The notes beneath the pieces are model-generated. The model ran no database searches and was not told the DNA's origin. It worked only from the letters and a program-made list of their open reading frames with translations. A stretch of DNA of 53,433 nt. Origin: an uncultured Spirochaetales bacterium. GTDB taxonomy: Bacteria; Spirochaetota; Spirochaetia; Sphaerochaetales; Sphaerochaetaceae. Made by a program: the position numbers and the translations under genes. Numbering within the stretch: the stretch's first letter is position 1; the number at the start of each line of letters is the position of its first letter. Positions 7,141-15,786 of this stretch are shown piece after piece. The stretch lies in NCBI GenBank assembly GCA_934247875.1, contig CAKQJZ010000002.1, positions 1-53,433 of the forward strand, in the 5' to 3' direction.

Positions 7141-8409
7141 ATGCGTGTATTAGTGCTTGGTTCCGGAGCAAAGGACCATGCAATAGTTCGATGGTTCAGC
7201 AGAAGCTCTTTGATTTCTGCTCTTTATGTTGCACCTGGCAATTATTGCACAGGAAATATTGCGGTTAACCTGCCACTGGTAGACCCTGCAGTACCAGAGA
7301 GCGTATATGATGCTTGCTGTCTATACAATATTGATTTCGTTTTCATTGGTACAGAAGCACCTCTTTTCACTGGAGTAGTAGAATACTTAGAGCACAGAGG
7401 CATCGAAGTTTTCGGAGCTCCATCTGAGTCTATAAAGCTTGAAGGCAATAAATCATTCTCTCGCGCTTTCACTTCACGCCATAATATCCCAGTTCCAAGA
7501 AACTCTCTCTTTACAGATTTGGAGTCACTTGAAAAGTATCTGAGAAGACACAATGGCGACCACTTCATAATCAAGAGCAACTCAATTACTCCATCAAGAG
7601 TAATGCTTGACAGCTCTGATGTAGGCGCGCTTGTTGAATATGCTGAGAAGCTATTCTTAAGAGGTCCAGTACTGCTTGAAGAATACATTCCAGGCATCCC
7701 TGTAACTGTTACATTGCTTCTTGATAAGAATGGCTATCTGACGCTTCCTTTTGTAAGTGAGTATACACGTGTAAACAAAGAGAATAAGACACCAACAGGT
7801 GGTATGGGAGCAATATGTCCTGTCCCGCTTGCTTTCGATGTTGAAGAAAGAATCAGAGAAGAAATCATCAAGCCAACTCTATATGGACTTAAGTGCGAAC
7901 GCCTTGCATATAAAGGAGTGCTTACTCTCTCTATAAAGATAAGACATGAAGATCATAGTCCTGTTCTTGTTGATTACCATGTCAGATTCAACGACCCTGC
8001 AACTCAGACTATGGTTCCAATAATCAAATCAGATATCGTTGCCATAATGAGTGCGATGAAAGAAGACAGAGTCAGTGAATTTGAACTCGACACAGAAGAT
8101 GGCTGCACAGTCGCTGTTGTGCTTGCATCCCCTGGCTACCCAACAAAGCCTGAGACTGGAAAGATAGTAAAGGGACTTACTAATGCTTTCTTAGGTGAAT
8201 ATGATGATAAGCCTATAGTTTTCTGCGGAGCTATCCAGAAGAACAAGAATGATGAGGCTGTCACAACAGGAGGCAGAAACCTAACTGTTGTTGGCAAAGG
8301 AAGCACTATCGAAGAGGCAAATAAAAAAGCGTATGCACTGATTAAAGGCAAACGCTTTGAGAATCTCTGGTATAGAGAAGATATCGGAAACGAGTACTTC
8401 AGGCTTTAG
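7141..8409 (+). CDS. Divergent phosphoribosylamine-glycine ligase (PurD-like ATP-grasp protein)
   Basis: A 422-residue protein with the length and domain plan of PurD, which joins glycine to phosphoribosylamine in purine synthesis. Similarity is clear at VAPGNYCTGN, FIGTEAPLFTGVVEYL, GAPSESIKLEGNKSF and PTGGMGA. Key places differ. GSGAKDHA replaces the usual GSGGREHA. The ATP-grasp strand normally containing KADGLAAGKGV reads IIKSNSITPSRV (143-154). The metal-ligand motif EFNxRFGDPE is VDYHVRFNDPA (277-287), so the usual Glu and Asn are Asp278 and His280. It sits alone, not in a pur operon. It may be a degenerate or repurposed paralogue; I leave the symbol blank for that reason. Its end overlaps rlmB by 11 nt, tail to tail. 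Confidence 0.72.
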   Translation: MRVLVLGSGAKDHAIVRWFSRSSLISALYVAPGNYCTGNIAVNLPLVDPAVPESVYDACCLYNIDFVFIGTEAPLFTGVVEYLEHRGIEVFGAPSESIKLEGNKSFSRAFTSRHNIPVPRNSLFTDLESLEKYLRRHNGDHFIIKSNSITPSRVMLDSSDVGALVEYAEKLFLRGPVLLEEYIPGIPVTVTLLLDKNGYLTLPFVSEYTRVNKENKTPTGGMGAICPVPLAFDVEERIREEIIKPTLYGLKCERLAYKGVLTLSIKIRHEDHSPVLVDYHVRFNDPATQTMVPIIKSDIVAIMSAMKEDRVSEFELDTEDGCTVAVVLASPGYPTKPETGKIVKGLTNAFLGEYDDKPIVFCGAIQKNKNDEAVTTGGRNLTVVGKGSTIEEANKKAYALIKGKRFENLWYREDIGNEYFRL

Positions 8410-9145
8410 TGCGCCTATACTCATATAAAAGAATACCTGCGGCTACAGATACATTAAGGCTATCGATATGGCCTCTCATAGGAATTGAGATTATGTGGTC
8501 GCAGTTCTTTCTTACAAGAGATGACATGCCATTTCCCTCGCTTCCCATTACAATCGCAGTACGATTCGGGAACTCTACAGAATATGAATCCTCGCCTGCC
8601 ATATCAGCACCATAAATCCAGAACCCATTCTCTTTAAGAGTCTCTATCTCACGAGTCAAGTTTGTAACTACAGCAATATTCACATATTGCGCAGCTCCAG
8701 ATGATACTTTGACTACTGTCTCATTTGCCTGTACGCTTCTGCGCTCTGGAACTACAACCAAATCGACTCCGAACTGATCGGAAGAGCGCAATATAGCACC
8801 AAGGTTATGAGGATCTGTAATGCCATCTAGAATCAACACAAGGGCACTCTGATCTTCTTTCAGAGAAGCACAGAACTTATCGATAGACACTTCAGATATT
8901 CTGCTAGCGCCACGTCTTGCCCCGCCAATATCCAAAAGCGCTCCTCTTAAATCTGCTCCTGGAAGCATTCTATCAAGCTCTGGCTTAGATAGCTTCTTGA
9001 CAGCAACTTTGCCAGTTGCTCTTGCCTGATTCTCAAGAGATAGAAGCTTATCTCCACCGCCACGCTGTAGGTATAGTGTAGAACCCATACCTGCTTTTTT
9101 AAGTGCTTCCTCTATTGCATGGAAGCCGTAGACTTTCTCACCCAT
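8399..9145 (-). CDS. rlmB: 23S rRNA (guanosine-2'-O-)methyltransferase RlmB / TrmH-family
   Basis: A SpoU/TrmH-family 2'-O-methyltransferase of 248 residues. The N-terminal substrate-binding domain begins with YGFHAIEEAL. The knotted SAM-binding domain has motif 1 DPHNLGAILRS, motif 2 IVMGSEGNGMS and motif 3 IPMRGHIDSLNVSVA. This matches RlmB, which methylates G2251 of 23S rRNA, though related TrmH enzymes share the motifs. ATG at 9145 is preferred to an upstream TTG at 9154. There is no strong Shine-Dalgarno. A promoter candidate lies in the dnaJ terminator region. Confidence 0.88.
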   Translation of the reverse strand: MGEKVYGFHAIEEALKKAGMGSTLYLQRGGGDKLLSLENQARATGKVAVKKLSKPELDRMLPGADLRGALLDIGGARRGASRISEVSIDKFCASLKEDQSALVLILDGITDPHNLGAILRSSDQFGVDLVVVPERRSVQANETVVKVSSGAAQYVNIAVVTNLTREIETLKENGFWIYGADMAGEDSYSVEFPNRTAIVMGSEGNGMSSLVRKNCDHIISIPMRGHIDSLNVSVAAGILLYEYRRTKA

Positions 9146-9154
9146 AGTTTTCAA

Positions 9155-9183
9155 ACTTTATTCATCAAAAGAGCTCTAGTCAA
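9155..9183 (-). promoter_or_regulatory. Predicted promoter for rlmB
   Basis: Minus-strand TTGACT (9178-9183) and TAAAGT (9155-9160) are 17 bp apart. The -35 lies in the loop of the dnaJ hairpin. Only 9 nt separate the -10 from the ATG, so the mRNA would be nearly leaderless. Confidence 0.4.
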
Positions 9184-9194
9184 GCTAGAGCTCT
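9170..9194 (-). terminator. Hairpin at the end of dnaJ
   Basis: A perfect 10-bp inverted repeat (AGAGCTCTAG, 5-nt loop, CTAGAGCTCT) followed on the minus strand by TTTTG. The dnaJ stop codon TAG is inside the upstream arm. The short T-run makes it a moderate terminator. Confidence 0.55.
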
Positions 9195-10297
9195 GAATTA
9201 TATGTCATTGGAGCTGGTTTATCTGTACTCTTAAGCTCATCAGCAAGCTGCTGCATAAGCTTCTTTTCCTTCAGTCCAAGATGCTTTGGAACTGCAACTA
9301 CAAGACGGAGATACATATCGCCTCTGCTTGTGCCTCTGAACTGAGGAGCTCCCTTTCCTTTTAGACGCAGAATCTTTCCGCTCTGAGTTCCAGAAGGAAC
9401 TGTAACAAGCACATCTGTACCATCTACTGTAGGAACCTGGATCTGAGCACCAAGAGAAGCCTGTGTGATAGAGATAGGAAGCTGCAGATAAATATCGTTT
9501 CCGTCTCTCTCAAAGTACTTATCTTCCTTGACGCTTACGAAGATTACGAGATCTCCTGCAGGGCCTCCATTAGCGCCTGCGTCTCCCTTTCCTCTTGCTG
9601 TAAGCCTTGTGCCATTATCTGTACCAGCTGGAATAGTTACAATAAGCTTCTCTTGCTTTCTCTCTACTCCAGTGCCATGGCAATATGCACATGGATTATC
9701 TACAACGAAACCTGTACCTCTGCATGCTTTACATGTAGAAGCCATCTGGAAAAAGCCATTTCCACTGGTTACCTGACCGCTTCCGCCACATGTTGGGCAA
9801 GTGCGCTTTCCGCTGCCACCTGCGCCTCCGCAGTGAGAACAAGCAACATCATGATAGAAGACTATCTCCTTCTTGGTTCCGAATAATGCTTCCTTGAAAT
9901 CAATAGTAAGATCATATCTTAAGGACTGGCCTTGGCTTGGAGCGTTAGGATTACGCCTTGACTGTCCACCGCCAAAGAAAGATCCGAAGATATCACCAAA
10001 AGGACTGCCACCAGAGAATATATCGCTGAAATCACGATATACATTGGAGTAGTCGCCACCGCCGCCCATTCCATCTACACCTGCAAATCCATGCTGATCA
10101 TAAGCACTACGCTTCTTTGCATCTGAGAGAACCTCATAAGCTTCACTAGCTTCCTTGAATCTCTCTTCAGCTTCCTTATCATTTGGATGCGTATCAGGAT
10201 GGTTGGCCATAGCAATCTTTCTATAGGCCTTCTTTATCTCATCATCTGTAGCGCTCTTACTAACGCCCAGAACTTCATAATAATCACGCTTTGCCAT
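9185..10297 (-). CDS. dnaJ: Chaperone protein DnaJ
   Basis: A 370-residue type I Hsp40 that delivers unfolded clients to DnaK and stimulates its ATPase. The J-domain starts the protein and has HPD ([10 protein letters not shown], about 33-35). It is followed by a Gly/Phe-rich linker, four zinc-binding CXXCXGXG repeats ([32 protein letters not shown]) and the C-terminal substrate-binding domains. It follows dnaK after 66 nt that contain a strong hairpin, so dnaJ may be made at a lower level than DnaK. Confidence 0.97.
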   Translation of the reverse strand: MAKRDYYEVLGVSKSATDDEIKKAYRKIAMANHPDTHPNDKEAEERFKEASEAYEVLSDAKKRSAYDQHGFAGVDGMGGGGDYSNVYRDFSDIFSGGSPFGDIFGSFFGGGQSRRNPNAPSQGQSLRYDLTIDFKEALFGTKKEIVFYHDVACSHCGGAGGSGKRTCPTCGGSGQVTSGNGFFQMASTCKACRGTGFVVDNPCAYCHGTGVERKQEKLIVTIPAGTDNGTRLTARGKGDAGANGGPAGDLVIFVSVKEDKYFERDGNDIYLQLPISITQASLGAQIQVPTVDGTDVLVTVPSGTQSGKILRLKGKGAPQFRGTSRGDMYLRLVVAVPKHLGLKEKKLMQQLADELKSTDKPAPMTYNSEL

Positions 10298-10317
10298 TTT
10301 TATACCCTATGTGAAGA

Positions 10318-10342
10318 AAGCAGCATGGGTTTCATGCTGCTT
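10318..10342 (-). terminator. Hairpin between dnaK and dnaJ
   Basis: A perfect 10-bp stem (AAGCAGCATG / CATGCTGCTT) with a 5-nt loop, followed on the minus strand by TCTTC. It lacks a long T-run, so it may act as partial terminator, 3'-end stabiliser or processing site. Confidence 0.5.
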
Positions 10343-10363
10343 CCAAACAACGAATCTAGAATG

Positions 10364-12289
10364 TTATTTAACTTCTTCGAAGTCTGCATCAACAGAGCCA
10401 TCATCGTTCTTCTTAGAGCTATTAGCATCTGCGTTTGCACTCTGCTCTGCGTTATTGGCAGCACCTGCGTTAGCCTGTGCCTGCTGAGCTGCCTCATATA
10501 CCTTCTGGCCTAGCTGCATTGATGCCTGCTGAACTTTCTCTGTCTTAGCCTTCAGGTCTTCAGCTGAAGCATTAGCTGCGATAGCATCCTTAAGCTCCTT
10601 TATAGCTGCTTCGATGTTGCTCTTCTCATCTGCTGTGATCTTATCACCATAATCAGCGAGAGCCTTCTCTGTTGCATAGACTGTAGACTCAGCATTGTTC
10701 TTTGCTTCAATGTTCTCTCTAGTCTTCTTGTCTTCCTCAGCATGAGCTTCAGCATCCTTGACCATCTTATCGATCTCAGACTCTGATAGACCTGAAGAAG
10801 ATTCAATTCTGATCTTCTGCTCCTTACCTGTTCCAAGATCCTTAGCTGATACATGTACAATACCGTTTGCATCGATATCGAATGTAACTTCGATCTGTGG
10901 AACTCCACGTGGAGCTGGAGCAATGCCTTCAAGGTTGAAGTTGCCTAGTGTTCTGTTCTGGCTAGCAAGCTCTCTTTCGCCCTGGAGTACATGAATAGAT
11001 ACTGCTGTCTGACCATCTGCTGCTGTTGAGAAGATCTGGCTCTTTCTTGTAGGAATTGTTGTATTTCTCTCAATAAGCTTTGTTGTTACGCCGCCAAGAG
11101 TCTCAATGCCAAGAGATAGTGGAGTTACATCAAGAAGAAGAACATCCTTAACATCTCCCTTAAGAATACCACCCTGAATAGATGCACCAACTGCAACTAC
11201 TTCATCTGGGTTAACACCCTTATGTGGCTCCTTGCCAAATAGCTTCTTAACCATTTCCTGTACCATAGGAATTCTTGTAGAACCACCTACGAGTACAACT
11301 TCATCAATCTGATCTGCAGAAAGACCTGCATCTCTGAGTGCATTCTGGCATGGGATCTTAGTTCTCTCTACGAGAGCGCTGATCATCTGCTCGAACTTAG
11401 CACGTGAGAGATCCTTCTGAAGGTGCTTAGGACCTGTAGCATCTGCTGTGATGAATGGCAGATTGATTGTTGTATTTGTTGAAGAAGATAGAACAATCTT
11501 TGCCTGCTCTGCTGCTTCCTTTAAGCGCTGAAGTGCCATCTTATCCTTAGATAGATCGATACCTGTCTCACTCTTGAAATCACTTACAAGCCAATCGATG
11601 ATTACCTGGTCGATGTTATCACCACCAAGATGTGTATCACCATTTGTAGACTTAACTTCAAATACACCATCACCAAGCTCTAGGATTGAGATATCAAATG
11701 TACCACCACCAAAGTCATATACAGCGATCTTCTCTTCCTTTGAAGAATCCTTTCCGAATCCATATGCAAGAGCTGCAGCTGTAGGCTCGTTTACGATTCT
11801 CTTAACTTCAAGACCTGCAATTCTACCAGCATCCTTAGTTGCCTGACGCTGAGCATCGTTGAAGTAAGCAGGAACTGTAATAACTGCTTCATGAATCTCT
11901 TCACCTAAGAAATCCTCTGCTGTCTTCTTCATCTTCTGAAGTACGATAGCACTGATTTCCTGTGGGCTATATAGCTTTCCATCAATGTCGATTCTGATCT
12001 CATCATTTGGACCAGCAACAACTTTGTATGGAACCATCTTGATCTCTTCAGATACCTCATGGAACTTTCTTCCCATGAATCTCTTAATAGAATAAATAGT
12101 CTTCTCAGGGTTTGTTACCATCTGGTTCTTTGCAGGCTTGCCTACAAGACGCTCATCTCCCTTGAATCCTACTACAGAAGGAGTTGTTCTATCTCCTTCG
12201 CTATTTGCAATAACGACTGGTTCATTTCCATCCATAACTGCTACGCAGCTGTTGGTTGTACCTAAGTCAATACCAATAATCTTTCCCAT
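10364..12289 (-). CDS. dnaK: Chaperone protein DnaK (Hsp70)
   Basis: A 641-residue Hsp70. The N-terminal ATPase domain begins [14 protein letters not shown] and contains [10 protein letters not shown] and [12 protein letters not shown]. The substrate-binding domain follows ([17 protein letters not shown]), then the helical lid and an Ala/Asn-rich, acidic tail ending FEEVK. The ATG at 12289 is used rather than the longer frame because it gives the canonical N-terminus and has GGAGAG 8 nt upstream. It lies 97 nt downstream of grpE. Confidence 0.98.
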   Translation of the reverse strand: MGKIIGIDLGTTNSCVAVMDGNEPVVIANSEGDRTTPSVVGFKGDERLVGKPAKNQMVTNPEKTIYSIKRFMGRKFHEVSEEIKMVPYKVVAGPNDEIRIDIDGKLYSPQEISAIVLQKMKKTAEDFLGEEIHEAVITVPAYFNDAQRQATKDAGRIAGLEVKRIVNEPTAAALAYGFGKDSSKEEKIAVYDFGGGTFDISILELGDGVFEVKSTNGDTHLGGDNIDQVIIDWLVSDFKSETGIDLSKDKMALQRLKEAAEQAKIVLSSSTNTTINLPFITADATGPKHLQKDLSRAKFEQMISALVERTKIPCQNALRDAGLSADQIDEVVLVGGSTRIPMVQEMVKKLFGKEPHKGVNPDEVVAVGASIQGGILKGDVKDVLLLDVTPLSLGIETLGGVTTKLIERNTTIPTRKSQIFSTAADGQTAVSIHVLQGERELASQNRTLGNFNLEGIAPAPRGVPQIEVTFDIDANGIVHVSAKDLGTGKEQKIRIESSSGLSESEIDKMVKDAEAHAEEDKKTRENIEAKNNAESTVYATEKALADYGDKITADEKSNIEAAIKELKDAIAANASAEDLKAKTEKVQQASMQLGQKVYEAAQQAQANAGAANNAEQSANADANSSKKNDDGSVDADFEEVK

Positions 12290-12386
12290 TTTATTTACTC
12301 TCCATCTAATAATCAAATTTATATTCAATGAGCTTCTCGCTCACTGATTGTAAAGTAATAACAAGCTATAAAATCGTCAATGATTT

Positions 12387-12971
12387 TTATTTGCTTTTTG
12401 GTTTTCCAACCATTACTTTAGCGCTTCTAATTACTTTGTCATGCAAGCGCCAGCCTTTAGCGAACTCTGCTATTACCATCTCTTTATCTAGGTTCTCATC
12501 CTCTTTAGCGGAATATGCTTCCATCTCATTAGGATTGAACTCCTTATCTTTGGTCTCTATGCTCTCTAGGCCCCAATTGGTCTTGAGTATTGAAAGCATC
12601 TGGTCTTCAACCATCTCAACACCTTTTGCCATAGCATCGAAGTCCTTATTTACCTTAGCAGCCTCAATTGCTCTTGAAAAGTTATCAATTGGAGTGAGCA
12701 AGTCTGTAATAAGTGCTTCGTTAGCATATTTGACTGCGTTGTCTTTATCTGCTCTGAGACGCTTCTTGAAGTTCTCTGTATCTGCTCTATATCTGAGATC
12801 TTCATCTTTCATATGAGAAATTGTCTCTTCAAGCTCTTTGACTTTAGCGTTTAAAGCTGCAACTTCAGCTTCAGCCTTTTCTAGCTTCTCGCTAGCTTTA
12901 GACTCTTTCTTAGCTTCAGCTTTGACTTCCTTCTGCTCTTTCTTTTCCATCTTCTCTTTTTCGTCTGCCAT
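12387..12971 (-). CDS. grpE: Nucleotide exchange factor GrpE
   Basis: A 194-residue co-chaperone that releases ADP from DnaK. The first 60 residues are highly charged and likely coiled coil; the dimer helix continues through DLRYRADTENFKKRLR. The C-terminal beta domain has GVEMVEDQML and the ending VIRSAKVMVGKP. It is the first gene of grpE-dnaK-dnaJ; no hrcA is adjacent. A promoter and a perfect inverted repeat lie in the 82-nt gap upstream. Confidence 0.95.
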   Translation of the reverse strand: MADEKEKMEKKEQKEVKAEAKKESKASEKLEKAEAEVAALNAKVKELEETISHMKDEDLRYRADTENFKKRLRADKDNAVKYANEALITDLLTPIDNFSRAIEAAKVNKDFDAMAKGVEMVEDQMLSILKTNWGLESIETKDKEFNPNEMEAYSAKEDENLDKEMVIAEFAKGWRLHDKVIRSAKVMVGKPKSK

Positions 12972-13005
12972 TGTATTTACCTTTTATATTTAATTCTCAC
13001 AAATA

Positions 13006-13025
13006 AGTGCCTCAACTGAGGCACT
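13006..13025 (-). promoter_or_regulatory. Perfect inverted repeat upstream of grpE
   Basis: AGTGCCTCA (13006-13014) and TGAGGCACT (13017-13025) form a 9-2-9 palindrome. It starts 3 nt downstream of the predicted -10 box, where an operator or a 5' transcript stem would lie. It is not CIRCE, whose arms are TTAGCACTC/GAGTGCTAA with a 9-nt gap. It could instead be the terminator of the coiled-coil gene, but no good T-run follows. Confidence 0.5.
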
Positions 13026-13028
13026 AAC

Positions 13029-13057
13029 AAGATACTAATAGAAGAAGCAAACGTCAA
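13029..13057 (-). promoter_or_regulatory. Predicted promoter for grpE-dnaK-dnaJ
   Basis: Minus-strand TTGACG (13052-13057, overlapping the stop of the upstream gene), 17 bp, TATCTT (13029-13034). Confidence 0.5.
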
Positions 13058-15081
13058 TCTTCGTCTGAGATATCGACCTCTTCCTCATCCCCTATGAATA
13101 TGTCATCTGGGAATGCTTCAATCATATCCTCTGGCTTTTTCTTCTCTTCGTCTTTTTCTTCTTTGGCTTCAGCAGAAGGAGCTTCCTCTGCTTCTGCTGT
13201 TGTTTTAGGCTCCTGAGCTTTCTCTTCGCTCTTCTTCATAGCTTCTTGCTGCAAGCGCAGTCTTACGATAGCTGCCTCTTCGTTGATTCTCTGGCTCTTG
13301 AAGTCCTTTGCATCATTTTCCAGCTTGCTAAGCTCTGCTTTGATAGTCTCAAGCTCAGATTCAGCATCAAGTCTATCTTGATAGATCTTATAAAGATCCT
13401 GCTTCTTGACTGTAATCTCCTGGCATACTTCAGATAGCTTCTCTTCATTGCTCTTTATAGACTCTTTGAGATTATTGAGGTGATCAACATCTTCGCTGAT
13501 TCTAGCTGTAGAGCCTTCACTTAGCATAGTGATAGCTTCTTTATGCTTGATGATCTCATCTGCAAGCTCAGAAGAGATAGATAGCGCATCGCCTTTGAGT
13601 CTCTCTGTCTGTTCTTTGCTCTTCTTGATGATTGAGTCAAAAATCTCTTCAATAGCTGCAGCAAGTTCAGCTTTGATGCTATCAGCATCACTCTTGAGCT
13701 TATTGAGTTTCTCTTCGCTCTCTCCTGTTGTCTCTAATAGAAGCTTCTCTAAGCGCTCGCTAAGTGACTCTTCTTTGAGTGTGAATGAAGCAAGACTATT
13801 CTCTCCCTCTCCCTTAGCTTTAAGAAGTGCTTCGTTATACTCATCAATAAGAGAATTGAGGTTATCACGCTTAGCGCTTATAAGCGATTCAGTATCAAGA
13901 GATAGCTTTTCATAGCTATCATTAATAGCGCTCTTTGATTCTTCTTCAGTTTTAGATGCAGCTGCCTTGAATTCATCAAGAGAATTCTGTATAGACTCTC
14001 TTACGTTTTCAAGTTTCTCATCAAGCTCACTCTCCAAAGCTGCAATCTTATTTTCAATCTCTGCTTTAGCATCATCGCCATTGGCTTTGAGTGAATCGAT
14101 GAGAGAGTGTATCTCACTCTCTTTATCACGTGCAAATGCAGCTATTGAGCTTTCAAACTCCTCAGCTTTGCTATCTGCGCTCTTCTCAAGAGCTAATGTA
14201 GCACTCTTGATTCTCTCAAGATCGCTCTCATGGCTGTTCTTTGCATCAATAAGCTCACTCTTAAGAGAGTCTAAGCTGCTCTTTAATTCGTCTTCAAATG
14301 CTTTGAGGCCCTCTTGCATCTCGCTCTTGAAGCTTTCTAGCGCATTCTTTTCGCCCTCTGCTTCAGCTATGAGCTCATTCTTTTTAGCTTCTAATGCATT
14401 GTTTCCTTCTCTAAGGATTTCTTCTTGCTTCATGCATTCATCTGTAAAGCCGCTCTTCTCACTAGAGACGTAATCTGAGAGCTGGCTCTTATAGCGCTCA
14501 ATAGCAATAGCGAAAGATGAAAGCATTTCATCGTTCTCTTCTCTTTGCTTAGAAGCAGCACGCTTTAAGCTCTCCTCTGTTGAAGCAACGAGTCGTACAT
14601 ACTCTGTCTTCTCATCCTGAAGCTTATTCTGAAGCTTCTCTGTATCTTCCTGGAAGCTCTGTACGAATTGATGGATCTCTTCAGCCTCTCTTACTTCTTT
14701 CTGAACAGCCTGTATTCTAGCTTCTGCCTGCTCTGTCTGTGTCTTCAGCTTCTCAAGCGCAACTCTGTAGTTTCTGCAAACGCTATCAAGTGCATTGAGC
14801 TCGCTCTGATGAACGCGGAGAATATCGAGAGAAGCTGCAACATTGTCTATAGTAGACTGAGCCTCTTCAACTCTTGCAGCTACCATCTGGTCGCAGTCTT
14901 TTGCAGTTGCGATGACTCTATCAGATGTTGTTTTGACTTCATTTCTAAAAGATGCAATCTTTGTGTTTACATTCTTAAGCGATCTATCTTTCTTATCTGA
15001 GGCTCTTATTATCAGAGTGACAACAAGATTCAGAATAAAAGATAACGCAATCAGTCCATATATTATTGTGACGTTATCCAT
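13054..15081 (-). CDS. SpiroCoCo-type membrane-anchored coiled-coil protein
   Basis: A 675-residue protein with one N-terminal membrane segment (about residues 4-26), followed by some 580 residues of near-continuous charged heptad-like sequence rich in Glu, Lys, Ser, Ala and Leu, and an acidic tail ending in DISDED. This plan matches the coiled-coil proteins that NCBI names SpiroCoCo in spirochaetes, a lineage-typical family whose function is, as far as I know, not established. The ATG at 15081 has GGAGG 5 nt upstream; an ATG at 15093 has none and is less likely. It follows the HAD gene after 12 nt. Confidence 0.8.
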   Translation of the reverse strand: MDNVTIIYGLIALSFILNLVVTLIIRASDKKDRSLKNVNTKIASFRNEVKTTSDRVIATAKDCDQMVAARVEEAQSTIDNVAASLDILRVHQSELNALDSVCRNYRVALEKLKTQTEQAEARIQAVQKEVREAEEIHQFVQSFQEDTEKLQNKLQDEKTEYVRLVASTEESLKRAASKQREENDEMLSSFAIAIERYKSQLSDYVSSEKSGFTDECMKQEEILREGNNALEAKKNELIAEAEGEKNALESFKSEMQEGLKAFEDELKSSLDSLKSELIDAKNSHESDLERIKSATLALEKSADSKAEEFESSIAAFARDKESEIHSLIDSLKANGDDAKAEIENKIAALESELDEKLENVRESIQNSLDEFKAAASKTEEESKSAINDSYEKLSLDTESLISAKRDNLNSLIDEYNEALLKAKGEGENSLASFTLKEESLSERLEKLLLETTGESEEKLNKLKSDADSIKAELAAAIEEIFDSIIKKSKEQTERLKGDALSISSELADEIIKHKEAITMLSEGSTARISEDVDHLNNLKESIKSNEEKLSEVCQEITVKKQDLYKIYQDRLDAESELETIKAELSKLENDAKDFKSQRINEEAAIVRLRLQQEAMKKSEEKAQEPKTTAEAEEAPSAEAKEEKDEEKKKPEDMIEAFPDDIFIGDEEEVDISDED

Positions 15082-15093
15082 CTTTACCTCCAT

Positions 15094-15786
15094 TTAATCA
15101 AATAATCTATTCTCAAGCTCTTTCCAATCACTGGCAGTAATATCAGCTATGCTATCTTCGCTCTTCTTTGAAATCAGAGCAGTTTTGAAGCCAGCTTTAT
15201 TTCCACCAACTACATCCTTTCTTTCACTATCACCAACATAGAGAATAGCGCTTCTATCTATCTTCAGTGTATCAGCAATGACATCAAATGGAGTTCCATT
15301 TGGCTTGAATCTGCCAATGTCTTCACTTGAAAGCTTAAAAGAGAAGAACTGATCTATGCCCATAGCTTCAAGCTTAACGCCAAGCGGGAAATCTGAGAGA
15401 ACGCCAAGAGCAAGCTTCTCGCTCTTTGCTCGCTCTAGTGTCTCTTTGACGTTTCTAAAGCTTTTGAGGTTCTTATATAGCTGCTCCCATCTCTTATGGA
15501 AGTACTTATCTTCTTTCTTCAAGAACTCATCAACGCTCTTATCATCGCTTTTGTTATACATTATCTCAACAGCTCTTCTGGAGAGCTCTCTATGAGAGCG
15601 CATAGGAAGCGATTCATAGCCATCCTCTTTCCTTATAGCTTGTCTCATTTTATTGTATTTCAATGAGAAGAAAGGATGAGATAAAGAAGCTAAGAAAAGA
15701 CGCAGATACATAGCACTTCTTGGATAGAAAGTGCCATCGATATCAAAGACAATAGCTTTAATGCCATGTTCTTTTATATATCCCAT
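15094..15786 (-). CDS. HAD-superfamily hydrolase
   Basis: A 230-residue haloacid-dehalogenase-type phosphatase. Motif I is FDIDGTFYP with both aspartates near the N-terminus, motif II is GVLSDFP, the motif III lysine is in RFKPNG, and motif IV is LYVGDSERKDVVGG. A helical cap lies between motifs I and II, as in HAD-IA enzymes (phosphoglycolate phosphatase-like). The substrate cannot be read from sequence. Its ATG overlaps the der stop codon (TGATG), indicating coupled translation. Confidence 0.85.
   Translation of the reverse strand: MGYIKEHGIKAIVFDIDGTFYPRSAMYLRLFLASLSHPFFSLKYNKMRQAIRKEDGYESLPMRSHRELSRRAVEIMYNKSDDKSVDEFLKKEDKYFHKRWEQLYKNLKSFRNVKETLERAKSEKLALGVLSDFPLGVKLEAMGIDQFFSFKLSSEDIGRFKPNGTPFDVIADTLKIDRSAILYVGDSERKDVVGGNKAGFKTALISKKSEDSIADITASDWKELENRLFD

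Noticed and set aside
12328..12816. 162-residue plus-strand ORF opposite grpE
   Set aside because: It is the mirror frame of a conserved charged protein, rich in Ser and Leu as such shadows are, with no promoter or ribosome-binding site.
12972..13053. CIRCE element upstream of grpE
   Set aside because: The inverted repeat present has different arms and a 2-nt gap in place of 9, so it is not CIRCE.
13529..14473. Long Ser/Leu-rich plus-strand ORFs opposite the coiled-coil gene
   Set aside because: They are antisense shadows of Glu/Lys/Ser-rich codons; their composition reflects the complementary strand.
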